Below the pieces are notes generated by a model. It was given only the letters and a program-made list of their open reading frames with translations. It did no database searches and was not told the DNA's origin. This document shows, piece after piece, positions 25,801-40,406 of a DNA stretch of 64,000 nt. Within the stretch, counting starts at the first letter, position 1; each line of letters begins with the position of its first letter. The stretch is from NCBI GenBank assembly GCA_002633005.1, contig NMRA01000385.1, forward strand, positions 253,839-317,838. Reading direction: 5' to 3'. The position numbers were made by a program, and so were the translations under genes. This DNA is from Phoronis australis. Taxonomy: Eukaryota > Phoronida > Phoronidae.

Positions 25801-28800
25801 CATTCAGCTTTCAAAAAGATGGGGTTAATACCCTTCATCAGCCACCTTGTGGGTTGACCATTTGTAATCTACCTGAACTATGTCTGTAGACGACGGCCCA
25901 GAGAGTAATCGTGCGTGCGAGCCCTATATAAGCTACCGCACGTAATATCAAGCGACCGTAATATTACGCCACGCTTCGTCTCATAAACTACAAGCAAATA
26001 CTGTCAAGCAGTAGTATTACAACAAAATTCGAATAAATATCATCAGAAATCCGAAATCATCATGACGTAAACTTCGTTCATGGATGATGTTACACGTCTC
26101 AGACAAGACTACGCAAAAATGCGTAAGATTACACGTCGGCGTGTAAGATTACGCATCTGCACGTAATATCAAGCAGTCATGTATGTTGAAAAAATCACCC
26201 GTGCAACTAAGGGCTATCAGCGTGCAACATTAGGTATCTGTACCTAATATCAAAAGGTCATGCATAATATGACAATGACAAAAAATCGCCGGTATGATCA
26301 ATGCCTATATAAAGGTCCGAGCTTAACTTCAACCGGCCATAATATTACACGACCGTAATATTATGTGACTGTAATATTACGCAAGAAACCTCTACTGACT
26401 GTCCATGTCACAGCCAATTGTAATGGACATGTTTAGATTCTGATATTAGATTTTAGTACATGTAAGTTGATGGCAAAATTTAAAGCTCCCATTTGAACGA
26501 ATAGTTGAACGATTGTTTGAGACACGAACGCCGCTGCAATGTTGAACGTAAGGGGACTGGAAGCACATAAGCTGAATTACCAAAAGCACAGTGAGGAATC
26601 GCCCGTTCAAGCCCTATCTAAGCTACCGGGCTTAATATCAAGCAACCGTAATATTACGCCACGCTTCGTCTTATAAACTACAAACAACATGATGTCAAGC
26701 ATTACTAATACAACAAAATTCGAATAAATATCATTAGAGTACCAAGTCATCATAACATAAACTTCGTTGATGGATGATGTCACAAGTCAGGCACAAGACT
26801 ACTTAAAGTGCATAATATTACACGTCAGCGCATAAGATTACACATCCTCACGTATTATCAAGCAGTCTTGTATGTTGAATAAATTGCTCGTGTGACTAAG
26901 GGCTGTCAGCATGCAAAATAACGTATCTGTACCTAATATCAAACGGTCATGCATAATATGAAGATGACAAAAATTGCCGGTGTGAACAACGCCTATATGA
27001 ATGTCTGAGCTCAACATCAAGCGACCGTAATATTACGCGTCTGTAATTTTATGCTAGAAACCTCCACTGAAGTATGGAAATTATGAGTCACTGTATCGCA
27101 TAGTAAATTGTAAGGGACATATTTTAGATTCTGATATTAGGTTTTATTACATATAAGTTGATGGCAAAAGGTAAAGTTAACATTTGAACTAATAGTTGAA
27201 CATTTGTTTGAGACACGCATGCTGCAGCAAACGGTTTAACGTAAGGGGATTGAGAGCACATAAGCTCTCGATGGGAACGGAATTACCAAAAGTTCGCATT
27301 CAGTTTGATGGGGCTTCACAATGCTTTGTCAGCCACCTTGTGGGTTAAGCCTATGAAATCTATCCGAACTGTGTCTGTATAGGACGGCCCTGTGAGCAAC
27401 CGCCCTTGCGTGCCCTATCTAAGCTACCGCGCGTAATATCAAGCGACCGTAATATTACGCCACGCTTCCTCTTATAAACTACAAGCAACATGATACCAAG
27501 CATTGGTATTACACGAAAATTCGCACAAATCCCAATTCACCATAACATAAAACTTCATTCATGGATGATGTTACACGTCTGGGATACGACTACACAAAAA
27601 TGCGTAAGATTACACGTCAACGTCTAAGATTACGCATCCACAAGTACGATAAAGCAGTCATGTATGATGGAAAAAAAGTCGTCTGGTGGCGTGCAACTGA
27701 AGCATATGAGTGTGTAACCTTAGAGACCCGTACGCAATATCCAGCATTTATGCGTAATATCATATATGATGAAAAATCGCCCGTGCAACTAAGGGGCTAT
27801 ACAAGCACCCCTGCCTAACATCAAACGACCATAATATTACGCAAAAAGCTCCGTACCGAGTGATGGCTTACTGCGCATGCTGCAGCCAAGAGTTACTGGG
27901 CAAATTTTAGCTTCTGCATTAGGTTTTAGTACATGTAAGTTGGTGGCAAAGCATACACCTCACATTTGAACGGTTGTTTGACACAGACACCGCCGCAAAG
28001 TTTGACTTGAGTAGGTTGGAATCATATTCGCTATCGCTGGGAACGGAATTACCAAAAATATGAGCTAAAACTCTGTCTCAGCTTTCTCGTGGGTTAACTG
28101 TTTCAAAATTATCTACCTGAACTGCGTCTGTATATGACCACTCAAGGGGAATCGCCCGTGCGAGGCCTGTAAACGCCCGTGCGTAACATCAAGCGACCGT
28201 AATATTACGCTACAAACTTTCACCAAAGTATGGAAAAACTGAGTCACTGTGCATTGTGCAGCCAGAAGTAATGGCCATATTTTTACTTGTGATATTAGGT
28301 TTTAGTACCTTCAAGTTGATGGCAGTCGCAAAGTCCACACTTGCCCATTTTAATAGTTGGACTCGTACTTGTGCGAGACAAGGACCCCTGGGCGCTGTTT
28401 AAATTGTTCGTGGGAAGGACACGATTTTCAAAAAAAGCGTACGCCGCGCCTTGTAAAAATCAACCCATACTCCAGCACTATGACGACGCACAGGGGAAAA
28501 TCACCCGAGCGTCGGAGGCCTATCGCACCCGTGCATAATATCAAGCATCCGTAATATCATACCTCAGGACACGATGGAAGGATCAAAAGAGTGAGGCAGC
28601 TTATTTATTGAAGTTAGCCTTCACAAGCGCCGGACACGGAAAATCACCCGAGAGGAGCGTATCTAAGCACCCGCGCGTAATATCAAGCGGCCGAAATATC
28701 AAGCATCGGAGCACGACAGAAGGTTCAAAAGAGTGAAACAATAATACAGCGTGTTTACAGGAGCTAGCATTCGCAATTGCGACATTTTAAGCCACAGGCA

Positions 28801-31800
28801 TTCAATCACTTGAGCTTCACCAGAATTTATCCTCACCCCGCTTCCGCCATCATATGGTATATTTAAGCCAAGCTGTTGTGACCCGTGGTGTCTCAACTGT
28901 ACATCCTGCGTAGCTAGAACATGTTTTAACATAACATAACAAAACCAACAAAACATAACGGATCAAAAAAAACATCCAACAAATCATCTTATAAACTACA
29001 AGAATTAACATACTGTCAAGCGCAAGCGTTACAACAAAATTCGAATAAATGCGGCATTTCAGATATCCCGAAGTCACCATACGGCAAATTTCATTCTTGC
29101 TTGATATTACACATCAGTGCGTAAGATTACACAAAAATGTGTGAGATTACAGGTCAGTGCGTAATATTACGTACCCGTACGTAATATCAAGCAGCCGTGC
29201 GTAATATTACGCATGACTTGCGTAATATTACGCAATCCATGTGCGTAATATTACGCACGCAAATTTCAATGGCTAATTAACGGAAGACTAAACGAAGTTT
29301 TTCAAAAGTAGAGCATGAAATTCATTAAGGAGGGGGCCATGATTGATTACAAACCAAATTTAAAGACAAAATGTTGGTATTTATCTGAAATGTAATATTA
29401 CATTTCAGTTTGGGACAAAATGGGAAAGTACCTTTTTAAATGGGAAGCGCTTCACTGTAAATTTTTGAGTGCTAACTTTATTTTTTATTGTTAAACCTTG
29501 AACAATAGCTCTACTCAGCAAACAAACTGCTGATGGCGCTCTTTAAGGCTGATTAATTCCCTGAGCACCATTGACAGTGATGCATTGCACGATATACAAA
29601 AAATCAGAAACACACATCTAGAAAAACAAAAACATGAGTGCTGCAAGGGACGTAAAACGGTACCAAGTCTGGTTTTGGCCTATTAGCAGGCATTAAAAAT
29701 GACTTTCCTATCTAGTTATCTGAAACAAAGTAATGCTTTTAACCCTCCATAAGCCCCAGATGTTTGGAGCAAGATTTGAAATCAATCTCTTTTCAAAGTC
29801 TGCTACACGGGCAAGCATGATACCTACGCTTTAGGGGAGTTACACAACTCTGGAAAGACCATGCACTGGCCAAGAATAACAATATCCAGTTTGTGACAGA
29901 AAGTGTGAGTCTCTATTTATGCTTTTATCGTTCAAGTGGTATTCCTATGCTGCATTAGCGCATGACAGATCGAAGACTCATGGTTGAAATTTCCAAATAG
30001 GATTTAGTTTCCTTTTGAAAAAGAATTCATTCGGTTTCAAGGTTAACCGAATTGTACATTTTCCTGAAGCAACTGAGCAGAGCCTTGTAGGTCATGTTCT
30101 ATGCAACGAAATGTGTAGTGAAGCACGTTCTTCAACTCTCACTTGCCCATAGGTGTTTGGTGAACTCCGCTCTGTGGATCAGCTGGGCAATAGTGTCAAG
30201 AAATTAACACCAGGTGTCACTGTGGATGTGACGCCACCTTACGTGGAGAACTATCGCTGCCATCCTTATGTGTCTACCACCAATCTGGGATTTGATTGCA
30301 GCTGGAATATCGTTAGTGACAACGAGAGCTCTGTTACTTGTGAGTTGATATAGCAAGATATTTTCTCATTCCAAAGAGAAAACTAATTTTATTATAAAGC
30401 ACGCGACTAATTCAGCATTCAAGAATTGGTTATTGCTCATTGCCAAACTTTACTAATTTCTTGTCAGTTACCGGTGTGCTATTTTAAGTTTGCATGGTTG
30501 CACAGAAGAGGTGTGTAAAATTTCTTCAGTGCATAATTAAATGCCAACTTTCTTTCTTCAGACATGGCCATTGCCGTTGGCACGTCTCACAACAGTACAG
30601 ACATGATAGATTGGTATGAACTGCCTCCTTACCGACAAATGTGGAAATACCATTTCCTGGAGAAAAATTTGACTGCAGGAGTTAAGTACTTTGCCACGCT
30701 TCATGTGAAAAACCTCGTCGGCCATGACATCTCCGTTTCTGATGAGGTTGTCTACATCATTGATCCACCAACTGCTAGGGAGGTAATTGGTTTTGGCAAG
30801 CATTTTTCAAATTTCGATTTACCTGTTTCATGTTGCAATTATGAATGTGAGAGGTAGATAATGAAAACCGTGTTGTTCAGTTAATATACAACTCCAGAAT
30901 TATGCCAAAATTCTGCTTTTTTCAGGACATCATAACTCAGGAATGATTGATACTTATACAATCATTTAAATAAAAGTTTTGAATACTAGGAATTTTTGCA
31001 CTTTACTCAAAATGATTTGGGACTAATTTTTCTTTTTTGCACGAGTCGAAATTTAAGTCTGTTGATTTTGTTTTCTGTCATATTGCATTGCATTAGGCAA
31101 CTTTTACGCTAACAGGATTTGCATGCAAGTGAACGTGAAGGCATGCACCATTTATCCCAGAGTATCCATCGAATTCCTCAGCACATCAAAGGCTTGATGG
31201 TGCTGTCATGGACTGAAGTGAGGTAGTCACTGTTCATGGGCTTGGTGGAATGAGTATTGGATAAGATAATTGCGTTGGTAAACCAACACATCTGTTAAAC
31301 GTACGAGTTGTGCATTCATTAGCTCTGGTTGGTCACAGTCTGGCACAAGCTCGCTTAGACGATGGGGTAAAAAAACCCTAAATGTTTACGTAATAGTTGC
31401 ATCATGAGCAGCTTTTGTGTGCATCACCCAAAAAGTGACTGTCAAAACTGATGACCATTTGAATTTCGATGGATGGGCTGGTATTCGTCTGTTACAGATT
31501 ACGTTAAAATGGTGAACCGTTCACTTTCATATTGTTATGCGCCCACATATTTATATGTGGTCGCATATTGCTGTCATCTGTCTGGGCGTCCGGCGTCTGC
31601 GGCTGTATCTCTTAAATCCCTTGCAGAATCTTATTGAAATTTGGCAGGTGTGTTTCTATGGGTTCTATGACAGAGGGCGACGAGTTTTGGACTGACCCGA
31701 ATACCGCTGTGCCCCCTAGTGGCAATTTTAGTTTTTTACGTTTGCCTCTGTATCTTCAAAGGTCTTCAACCGATTTTTATGAAATTTGGTACATAGGCAT

Positions 31801-34800
31801 CTATTAATGAGTTGACGCTATTCTCCCATTTTTGGATTGCTTCGATGGATTTTGCGCCATCTAGTGGCCATTTTTACTATTTTCGAGTCATTTTTGTCGT
31901 CCGCCCCTCTAATAACCTAACCACTCTAAGGATGATTGTGAAAATTGGCATGTATGGTCTTACTATGAAGAGTACAGTTGACGATGATTTTCCGATGATT
32001 TCGACTACTGTGGCGCCTTCTAGTGCCAGTTTTGTTTGTTTTTGCGCCCATGGCTGTATCTCCTAAACTCTCTAAAGGATCTTTATTAAATTTAGCAAAT
32101 GTATTTATATAAAGTTGACAACAGACGACGACGACTTTCGAACAGATCGGTCTACCAGTGTGCCCCCAAGTGCAATTTTAGTTTTTTACTCATCAAATTT
32201 CCATAAAATTTGGCACATAGACATCCATTAGTGAGTTGACGCTAGCCATTCAACTGCGGATTGATTCAAGGTTTTTTACGCCACCTAGTGGCGAATTTTA
32301 ATTAAAGTTGGTAAATGGCTTTCTTTTAAATAAACAATGACATTTTTTTGGTTTTCAGAGGGATTCAATGTATTTTGTGCCATCTAGTGGCCAATGGCAT
32401 ATTAATGACACAAAGAAACAACCCTAAAAGCACACCATTTGCGATGCATTCGTGGGCGCATTTCAATGCCCCGCGTTGCTCTTGTTACAGATTGGAATAG
32501 ATACTGCTTGTATTCTGAAAATCATGGATTTATGCTGTGTCAGTTATTTCCTCTGGTATATTTACAAACTCCATCCACATTACCACTGTTATAGGTTAAA
32601 ATAGTTACTCCTATATTTCCACTGCTCCAGTTTTTAATGTACTGTCTCTGCTCATACTCCAAACGTCACAGTTTAGAATACTGACTCTATCTACATTCCC
32701 ACTATTACAGGTTAAAATTAGTATCTCCACATTCCCACTGTTATAAGTTAAAATCATGACTCTAATCACATTTCCACTGTTACAAGTAAAAATCATCGAC
32801 CTATACATACTACCACTGTTACAGGTTAAAATCACAACTACCCACATTTCCATGGTTGTAGGTTAAAATCATGACTCTCTATACTACCAATGATTGTTAT
32901 TGGTTAAAATTTATGATCTCCATATTTCCACTGTTAAAGGTTAAAGTTATGACTATGTCCACACTTCCACTGTCACAGGTTAAAACCTTGACTCTATACT
33001 ACCACTGTTACAGAGGTTAAAATTGTAACTCTATCCATTTTCTCACTGTTACAGGTTAAAATAGTTACTCCGTCTATTTTTCCACTGTCACCCAACCCTG
33101 TTCAGGTTGTCTGCCAGATTTCTCAGAGGTTTGTTGATGTCGAGTGGCAGCCATTTACTGACAGCACACCATTGGACAGGTTTGTTTTTTCAATGTCTGC
33201 CAAATAGCTATATTTTAACACCTACTGTTAGCACACCTGTTTATTATAATAATTAATATCAATAAAATTGGAATTACATATGCTACCACTATGAGAGATG
33301 CCGGAATCAATCTTGTTCACACGGTTTAGTTAAAGAAACTGATCTTGATCACATAGTTATTGGAAGTGATTTTGTTCACATTTTAATAGAATTGGTCTTT
33401 TTCACAGAGTTAATGTAACTGGTCTTTTCACAGAGTTAATGTAACTGATCTTGTTCATGTGGTTGATGTAACTTATCTTGTTCACATGGTTTATGGAACT
33501 GATCTTGTTTACATGGTGTGCCGCCCATGTGTAGGCTACGGTGTGTTCAAAATTTCTATAAATCTGTAACAGCGAAATAAAACAAGTCATTTGTACTTGT
33601 AAGGGTTTTACATTGAATTTTGGTGATTTATTGGCTCAAAATTTCTATAAATCCGTAACAGCGAAATAAAACAACTCGTGTATTTGTAAGGGTTTTACAT
33701 TGAATTTTAATGATTTATTGGTGTAAAACAATGAATTAAAGTGATAAGCTGACACCACTAAACATCTATGGAACTCCTAAGAAGACTGTGTTAGAACCTG
33801 TGACGTTATTGGTTACTTTCAACATCTCTGTTTTGTCTGGTGACAGGTAAAAGAACTGAACTTGCTGTTATTGAATGGAACTAGTCAATCTATTGTTACA
33901 AAATACGTAGTTTTTTTGGTGACATTCTCCTTTAATGCCTATGAAGAGAAAACATCTGTGGATGTTTTAAAGCTGTCTAAGCTTCAGGATCAATGTAAAA
34001 AATCATGGCAAATGTGTTCCCTGTTTCTTTCTAGGTATGAGATAGCATTGGGCACTGCTCAATCATCGACCTCCATTCTACAGTTCAAGTCTATTGGCTT
34101 GGTAACATCTTACACTATTAAGGGACTTAACCTAGCAGCAGGTACGAATTCAAATTTCATTGTCATTTTGTTAAGAAAAGTCTTGTGGTCTTTGGATACC
34201 AGTGCTACTGTTTTGTATATATTTCGAATCCAGTTACAAAACAGTTACAAAACTTAACACTGCAAGTGGACTCGTTGTATAAAAGAGGTGTCACTGACAC
34301 CTGTAGGACATTTAGTTGTGGATTTCTTACAAATAGGCTGCTGAGACATCTGATCTGTTGGCTTATAAAAAATAGAATATTTTTCACAAAAGCATCCCAT
34401 CTACCATCTTATGAGTCATTCATATAATTTAAAAATTAATTTGCTAAATCCCAATTACTTTCGATTATTATGAGCAGTCATAGCCTAACCAGAAGTCATG
34501 CTCTTGAAGTGTAAATTTTCTCATGGTAAAAAGAATTGGTGATTTGTACTCTGATTTGGAGCCAGATGATAGGATTAAGGCAGATCTAATGTCTGGCAAG
34601 CCCTCTCATGATTAAGAATTCTTTAAGATGACAGATCAGTTGTCTGAACTGCCATCAAGTCGATTGACATACATATCTTTCTATTGCAACACTGACTCGA
34701 GTGTGTTTTTACTCACAAGTTCACTTATACATTTCACAGGTTTATGTTATAACTGTCTGTTTATTTGACTTTCAGTGTGAAATACTTTTGTCCACATAAA

Positions 34801-37800
34801 GCTCCTTGTGGTTACTCGCTACATGAGGCTTCATTTTGACTGACCTATTGACATATGATGGAAAATGCAGGACAGAGTGCATGTCATGTGGCAGTTGGCG
34901 CCTTTTTACGTATAACATTAATTGAATTTTCACCCACTACTAATTTTGCTTCAGGAATGTCAATAAGAGCCACTGTGAGGGCTGTCAATAAGGCAGGTCT
35001 GTTCAGTTCAGCTGTCTCCCAGTTCGTCCTGATAACCCCTGACCTCAAGGTTACAGTTCATGACCTGAAGCCCAATAGCACAGCAACTGATGTGGATTTC
35101 CAAGAAGAAGAAACTCAACTCCAAGGACGCTACGAGATCGCTAATGGCGCCATCGTCACCGAAGTTGAATGGGCCATCTACAGGGCAGATGGTGAGTTAG
35201 GATCTGGCAACATTTGTCTGGTGACTTTTTCAGAGCCTAAGAACCTGGGCAGTATTGTGTGTATATGAGAAGTTTGCAAAAAATACCAAGATGACATCAG
35301 ACCTTTTTTCAAAACCACGTTGTCGAAAGATGAGTGTTTCATGAGTGTGCTCAAAATCTAAAGCATAATCTATCTAGATGCCAGTTCAGCTAAAGTAGTT
35401 AGATTTTGAGATCAGAATTCATAAATTATGGGATAGTACTGTTTCTGTTCTATAAGGTTTCCTTGCCTCAAATGCATGCCCATTGTCTTGGCTCTACGCA
35501 AAGTAGTCCTGGTTTAGCCCTTAAGAGTTTGCCGAGTTTGTTCAGGGTTTCTTAAGACTCTAAAAAACTATTTTTTATATTCTAATTCATTTCATTATTT
35601 GTGTTTTGCATTGATAGAAAGTGTATGTATTTTTTATAAGTAGATCAGGATCTCTTTATTTTTAGGAAACTCAAAACCTGTGTTGCAATTCGAGACCCCA
35701 GGTTTCACTCGTCACATATTTGACATTTCAACTTATAGTTCAATATATTTTCAGTTTTAACATGAAATTCATTTGCTGGCGTATGTGTGTCCTCATTCCT
35801 CTCCAAAGTTATGAAGGTTTTGATCAGTACAATTATTACTGTATTTTTAACTTTTACTGTTTCTATGAAAACTTGATCAAAAATGTTTGTGGTATCAAGC
35901 GTTTTATGAAACTGCTTCAAAAGCTATCTTCGCCAATATTTGCAACCCTTAAAGGTTATCTTAAAGGGTAACACCAGTAAATTTGGTTCCTACAGTATGT
36001 TAAGTGCATCGCTTTGAGCCCACTAGTGCCATAAATTGTCAAATGCTTTTTCTTACGTCACCATCAGAATCAACTTTTAATTCAAACAGCTGCAAATAAC
36101 AATTGCACATAATGGTGTCCTATTCAGGCCCCTATTCAATACAGCTGTTATTGGTCTTTTGCCTGGGATCTTGCGGTGACGAAATAGATCATTTGATGGA
36201 CCTGCATTTGCATGACTGAATTCGCATTTTCTTTTTTACTAAGGCTTTGCTAGGACTACCTGGTTAGCCCAATACATCTAAAATAACAAAATTCTGTAAC
36301 AGTTGAAGTTAGGATGGAAAGGTGAACCAAATTTATTTTGTATTTCTTAATTCTCTTAAATTATTGAAAGCAACATTTTAACGCTCCACTGTTTTTAATA
36401 GACTACATCATTCAGAACTTCACGTCCATTCCAACTGACAGCACTTTCTTCATGAATGACCAGCTTGTCTTGGAGAACCTCAAGATGTACTTCAGTGTGA
36501 TACGCGTCACTGACATTCTTGGGCGGACTGTGGTGGCAGCCTCTGATGGCGTGACTATGAACAAGTTCCCTCCCCAACCTGGAGAAGTTCGTGATGGGCC
36601 TTACAAAGATAGAGATCTCAACTTCTACGAGCCTTACACGTACTTGGAGTGCAACTGGGATGAGTTTGGGGAGCCTGGATCTATGGATCCCTCTAAGGTC
36701 ATCTCTCACTATATAGTTGGCTTGGGCAATGACCGTTCAACAGAGGTCACGAGAACAAATATCCACTGGTATGTTGATGTTGGCACAAACCTTAGTTATA
36801 CTTTTATAGATCTGAATCTGACCAAAATTGATGTTGTTTACTATTGTGCCGTCCGTGCCTTTGCCATGAGTGGTTCATTCTCTGATGGTTACTCCAACGG
36901 TATCGCTGTCGGTTACGAGTACGACATCGGCCCTGGTGGCGTTAAGGTAGATAAGTACTGGTCACGTAATGTGACACTTCCTGTAGCATGGGAACAGTTT
37001 GGTGAAACCTTTGCTAACATAAACTACCAAGTTGCCTTAGCAACCAAGGATGTAGCTGCACGAGTGACCTCTATGACAGGATGCAGAAACTATGGTGACA
37101 TGTCACATAACATCATCAATGACATGTCATTTGATGTACTTAACTGGACAGATGTGAAAACAGACACCATGGTCACTCTGACAAACCTGTCACTACAACA
37201 CAATACATATTACTACCCCATTGTGAAAGCCATCAACGAGGCGGACCACTGCTACACAGAAGTTGGAGAGCCTGTACTGATTGACCTGACAAAACCAGTC
37301 ATGGGCACAGTGGACATCGGGAATGTCTACAATGATGCAGTTTTCTTCTCGACTAAAGAAAAGCTACAAGTCAAGTGGAAGGACTGGGTTGATGCTGAAT
37401 CTGGTATTGACTTTTACAATGTCTACTTAACTCGTGACAGGTGCTCAAATAAAGCTCTTAATGGTGCCAACTTGGTGCCTCTGTTTGAACCTACAGAGGC
37501 TGCCGCCAACGACACGAGCTTGGTGTTCATGCCTGTTGACCTGCAACTCAACAGTGTTCACTATGTGCTGATGACGGCAACTAACAAAGCAAGAATGAAA
37601 TCCCAATTCTTGGCAAGTTACCCAGGGTTCCTGGATGACATCCCTCCAGGTAAGGGAGTTGCTTCTTTGTGACTGGTTAGAATTCTTTAACGGTGACAAT
37701 ATTTGGTAATGAATGCTAGGTTTGCACAGCAGGTTTTCTTTTAGTGATTGTATTTAAGGTATTGGTATCGGCAGTGGGTTTATTGATAGGGCCCTTAATG

Positions 37801-40363
37801 TTAAGTAAACCGACTGTGGAATTTGAAAATTGCACAGTTGGTTTACTTAATTCATTAATTTTCTAGTTTTCTGTTAATTTTTATTCTGGCAACGTGATTG
37901 TCAATATGAAGAACAATATGTGCATGCAAGTGAATACCCTCTGGGGAAACACTAAAAATTTCACCTTCATTTTGATTATAATTGAATTAAATAAAATTGC
38001 TGTACAAACTATTTTCAGTTGTTGGTAGTATTGTGGATGGAAACAGTTGGTACAAGGACATTACCTACACCTCGTCAGTGAATGAGTTAGTGATTACCAT
38101 GGCGATTGCTAATTACAAAGAACAGGTCAGTTAAGCTAACAGTGGTTGTATTTCAAGGAATGTCATATATTTTCATGAAGTGTTGAGTTCTTGATGTTAA
38201 CTGCCAAATACATTACGTGGTCAATATTTTGTTTAGATTTTGACTTGCAGGAATAGACACTAATTCGCTAGGGTCACTTTGCTGGCACTTTGCACGAGGT
38301 TTGAATTCCCCAAAACTATCAGCGTTATCGCTAGTACTTTTGTAGCCAGCCTGCTTACTTCAAAGGACTCACATGGCGTAAGAGGGCTATTCCTCACATC
38401 AATCAATTTAGGGCAGAGAGTGAACGTGTTTTGACATCAATTAACTCGCCTTCGTAGGGTAAAAAGGACCAAATCACAGGGTTCCACCACAAAACATGAA
38501 CACAAATAATATCTTTCAAAGATTACGGTGCACAGGGTTTTAACACTGAAAGTAAGTGAATAACTGGAGTCATGATAGGAAATAAGTGTTGTAAACATTG
38601 GCATAAGGAAACAAAGATAAACCTTACAAATATCTGAAAGACATCTTTTGAAATTTTTTTTAGTTTTCAAATAAGCTCTGAAGCCGGACAGCACATAAAG
38701 TACTGATATTGCTTTGTGCTATTTTTAGTAGAAACATTTCTGAACAGTCTAAACACACTAAAAATTGCCAGAAATTCCCCTCAATGTTATGACATTGCAG
38801 ATCAGATGACCAATCTTGTGGTTAATCTAGCTTTGGAAGTAATTCATAATCTCCTTCCAAACCTATTGTACATTAATGGTGTATCATCAAGAGTTTCTCT
38901 TCTCTCTACTTTATATGCATGGGTTAAGATTGGTGCCAGTGTTCTCTAAAATTGAAATTTTATCCATCTTCCCTGGATGGAGCAGCTAGGAGATGATGCA
39001 TAGGTGTTAAGGAACTTCACTGTCCAAGTAGATATTAACCCATGATGTAGTTCTGGGTGTTCTCAATTATGTTTGCGAGAAGAAACCAGTGGTCCTTTTC
39101 TTTGCGCTCTGACCTGGTGTTGTCGTTGCAGCTCAATTGTCCTGACACAAGAGACCTGAACATCTCATCTTGGACACCTCTCTCTGGATATGAAAAGTAC
39201 TTGGTGGACAGTGATCCCAGAACTCTAACCTCCTTATATGTTGCTGACAATGCTGTCCCTGCAGCTGGAAAGCCGGGGTCAAAGGTTCTCACTTGCCAGC
39301 AACATGCGAAGAAGGACTACATGAAGTGTGCTGGTATGAATCTACCTAGTCATGATTCACAAACTTGGAAAACTCGGTTAATCCCCATGTTCTGCTCAAT
39401 GCCCAAACCAGAAATTTTGAATTTTCACTTACAAACACTGTTGCTTGACTTCATAACACAATTAAGTACAACTAGGTCTTCCTTAAAAGCACGTGGGATG
39501 TCTTAGTTGGTGAACGACTGTCTGACGAGAATTTTAGCACCCCAAGATGTACATAACTTGTTTAGATTTGGGTAAAAAATTTAATTTCATTTTCAATAAC
39601 ACCTAGCTATATTTGGACGTGAAAATATCAGGTTACTACATAAGGAAAGAGTGAAATGGTTCTTTTTAATCGTATTCCTTTCATATGTTTGTATTTGTGT
39701 GTGAAAACTGGCAAATGCATTCACGTGAGCAAACCAATCATTCGGCTAAGCGCTAATTCTCGAATTCTCAAAAAATGGCGCCAGTGCTTATAGTTTGACA
39801 CTCTCCCACTGATGTTTCAATTTCCCTAAGATGGCAACTAAGATGAGTATGGTAATGAAAGTTTTGTGACAAAAATGATGATCATTTGTTGGAATTATAA
39901 TGGAAATTAAGTCTCATTAAGAGTGATTATTTGCAAGTCATTTGTGGAAATTGCAATATATGATAACAGAGTCACTTGATTTGGATCTATTTTAATTTGT
40001 TGATAAACAATGCAATTCAGGGCCATGCTGCTGTAGGAAAATTAGTGCTGGGAAATAGTTGACACCTTTAAATTGCCTTTTGCCATTCATTCCCTAGATG
40101 GCGCTACAAAGTTGCATTATCACAATTATAGGGACTCGCCTTTATGGGTTCAGACTAATCCTGGTGCTTTTACTGCTGAGATGAAGAATTATCATATGTC
40201 AGCACTGTCTGTGGTATACACGTTAAGAAAATAATTTGTTGTTAAAAATTGTTCAGTTCACAAATTCTTAATTTTCAGTTGATATATTTCAACAGAGGTT
40301 TTTTTTAATACGTTTTATTTCTAAATACACTAATATTTACAAACAATGAGATCTTTGCAAATG

Positions 40364-40406
<43 letters not shown>

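Noticed and set aside
27561-27818. 85-codon frame in the satellite, beginning MDDVTR
   Set aside because: It lies in one satellite unit, and sister units have stops in the same frame. No known domain.
25640-29280. Integrated geminivirus-like or CRESS-DNA virus
   Set aside because: Only the short nonanucleotide matches. No Rep or capsid coding sequence is visible. Kept as a speculative finding about the repeat only.
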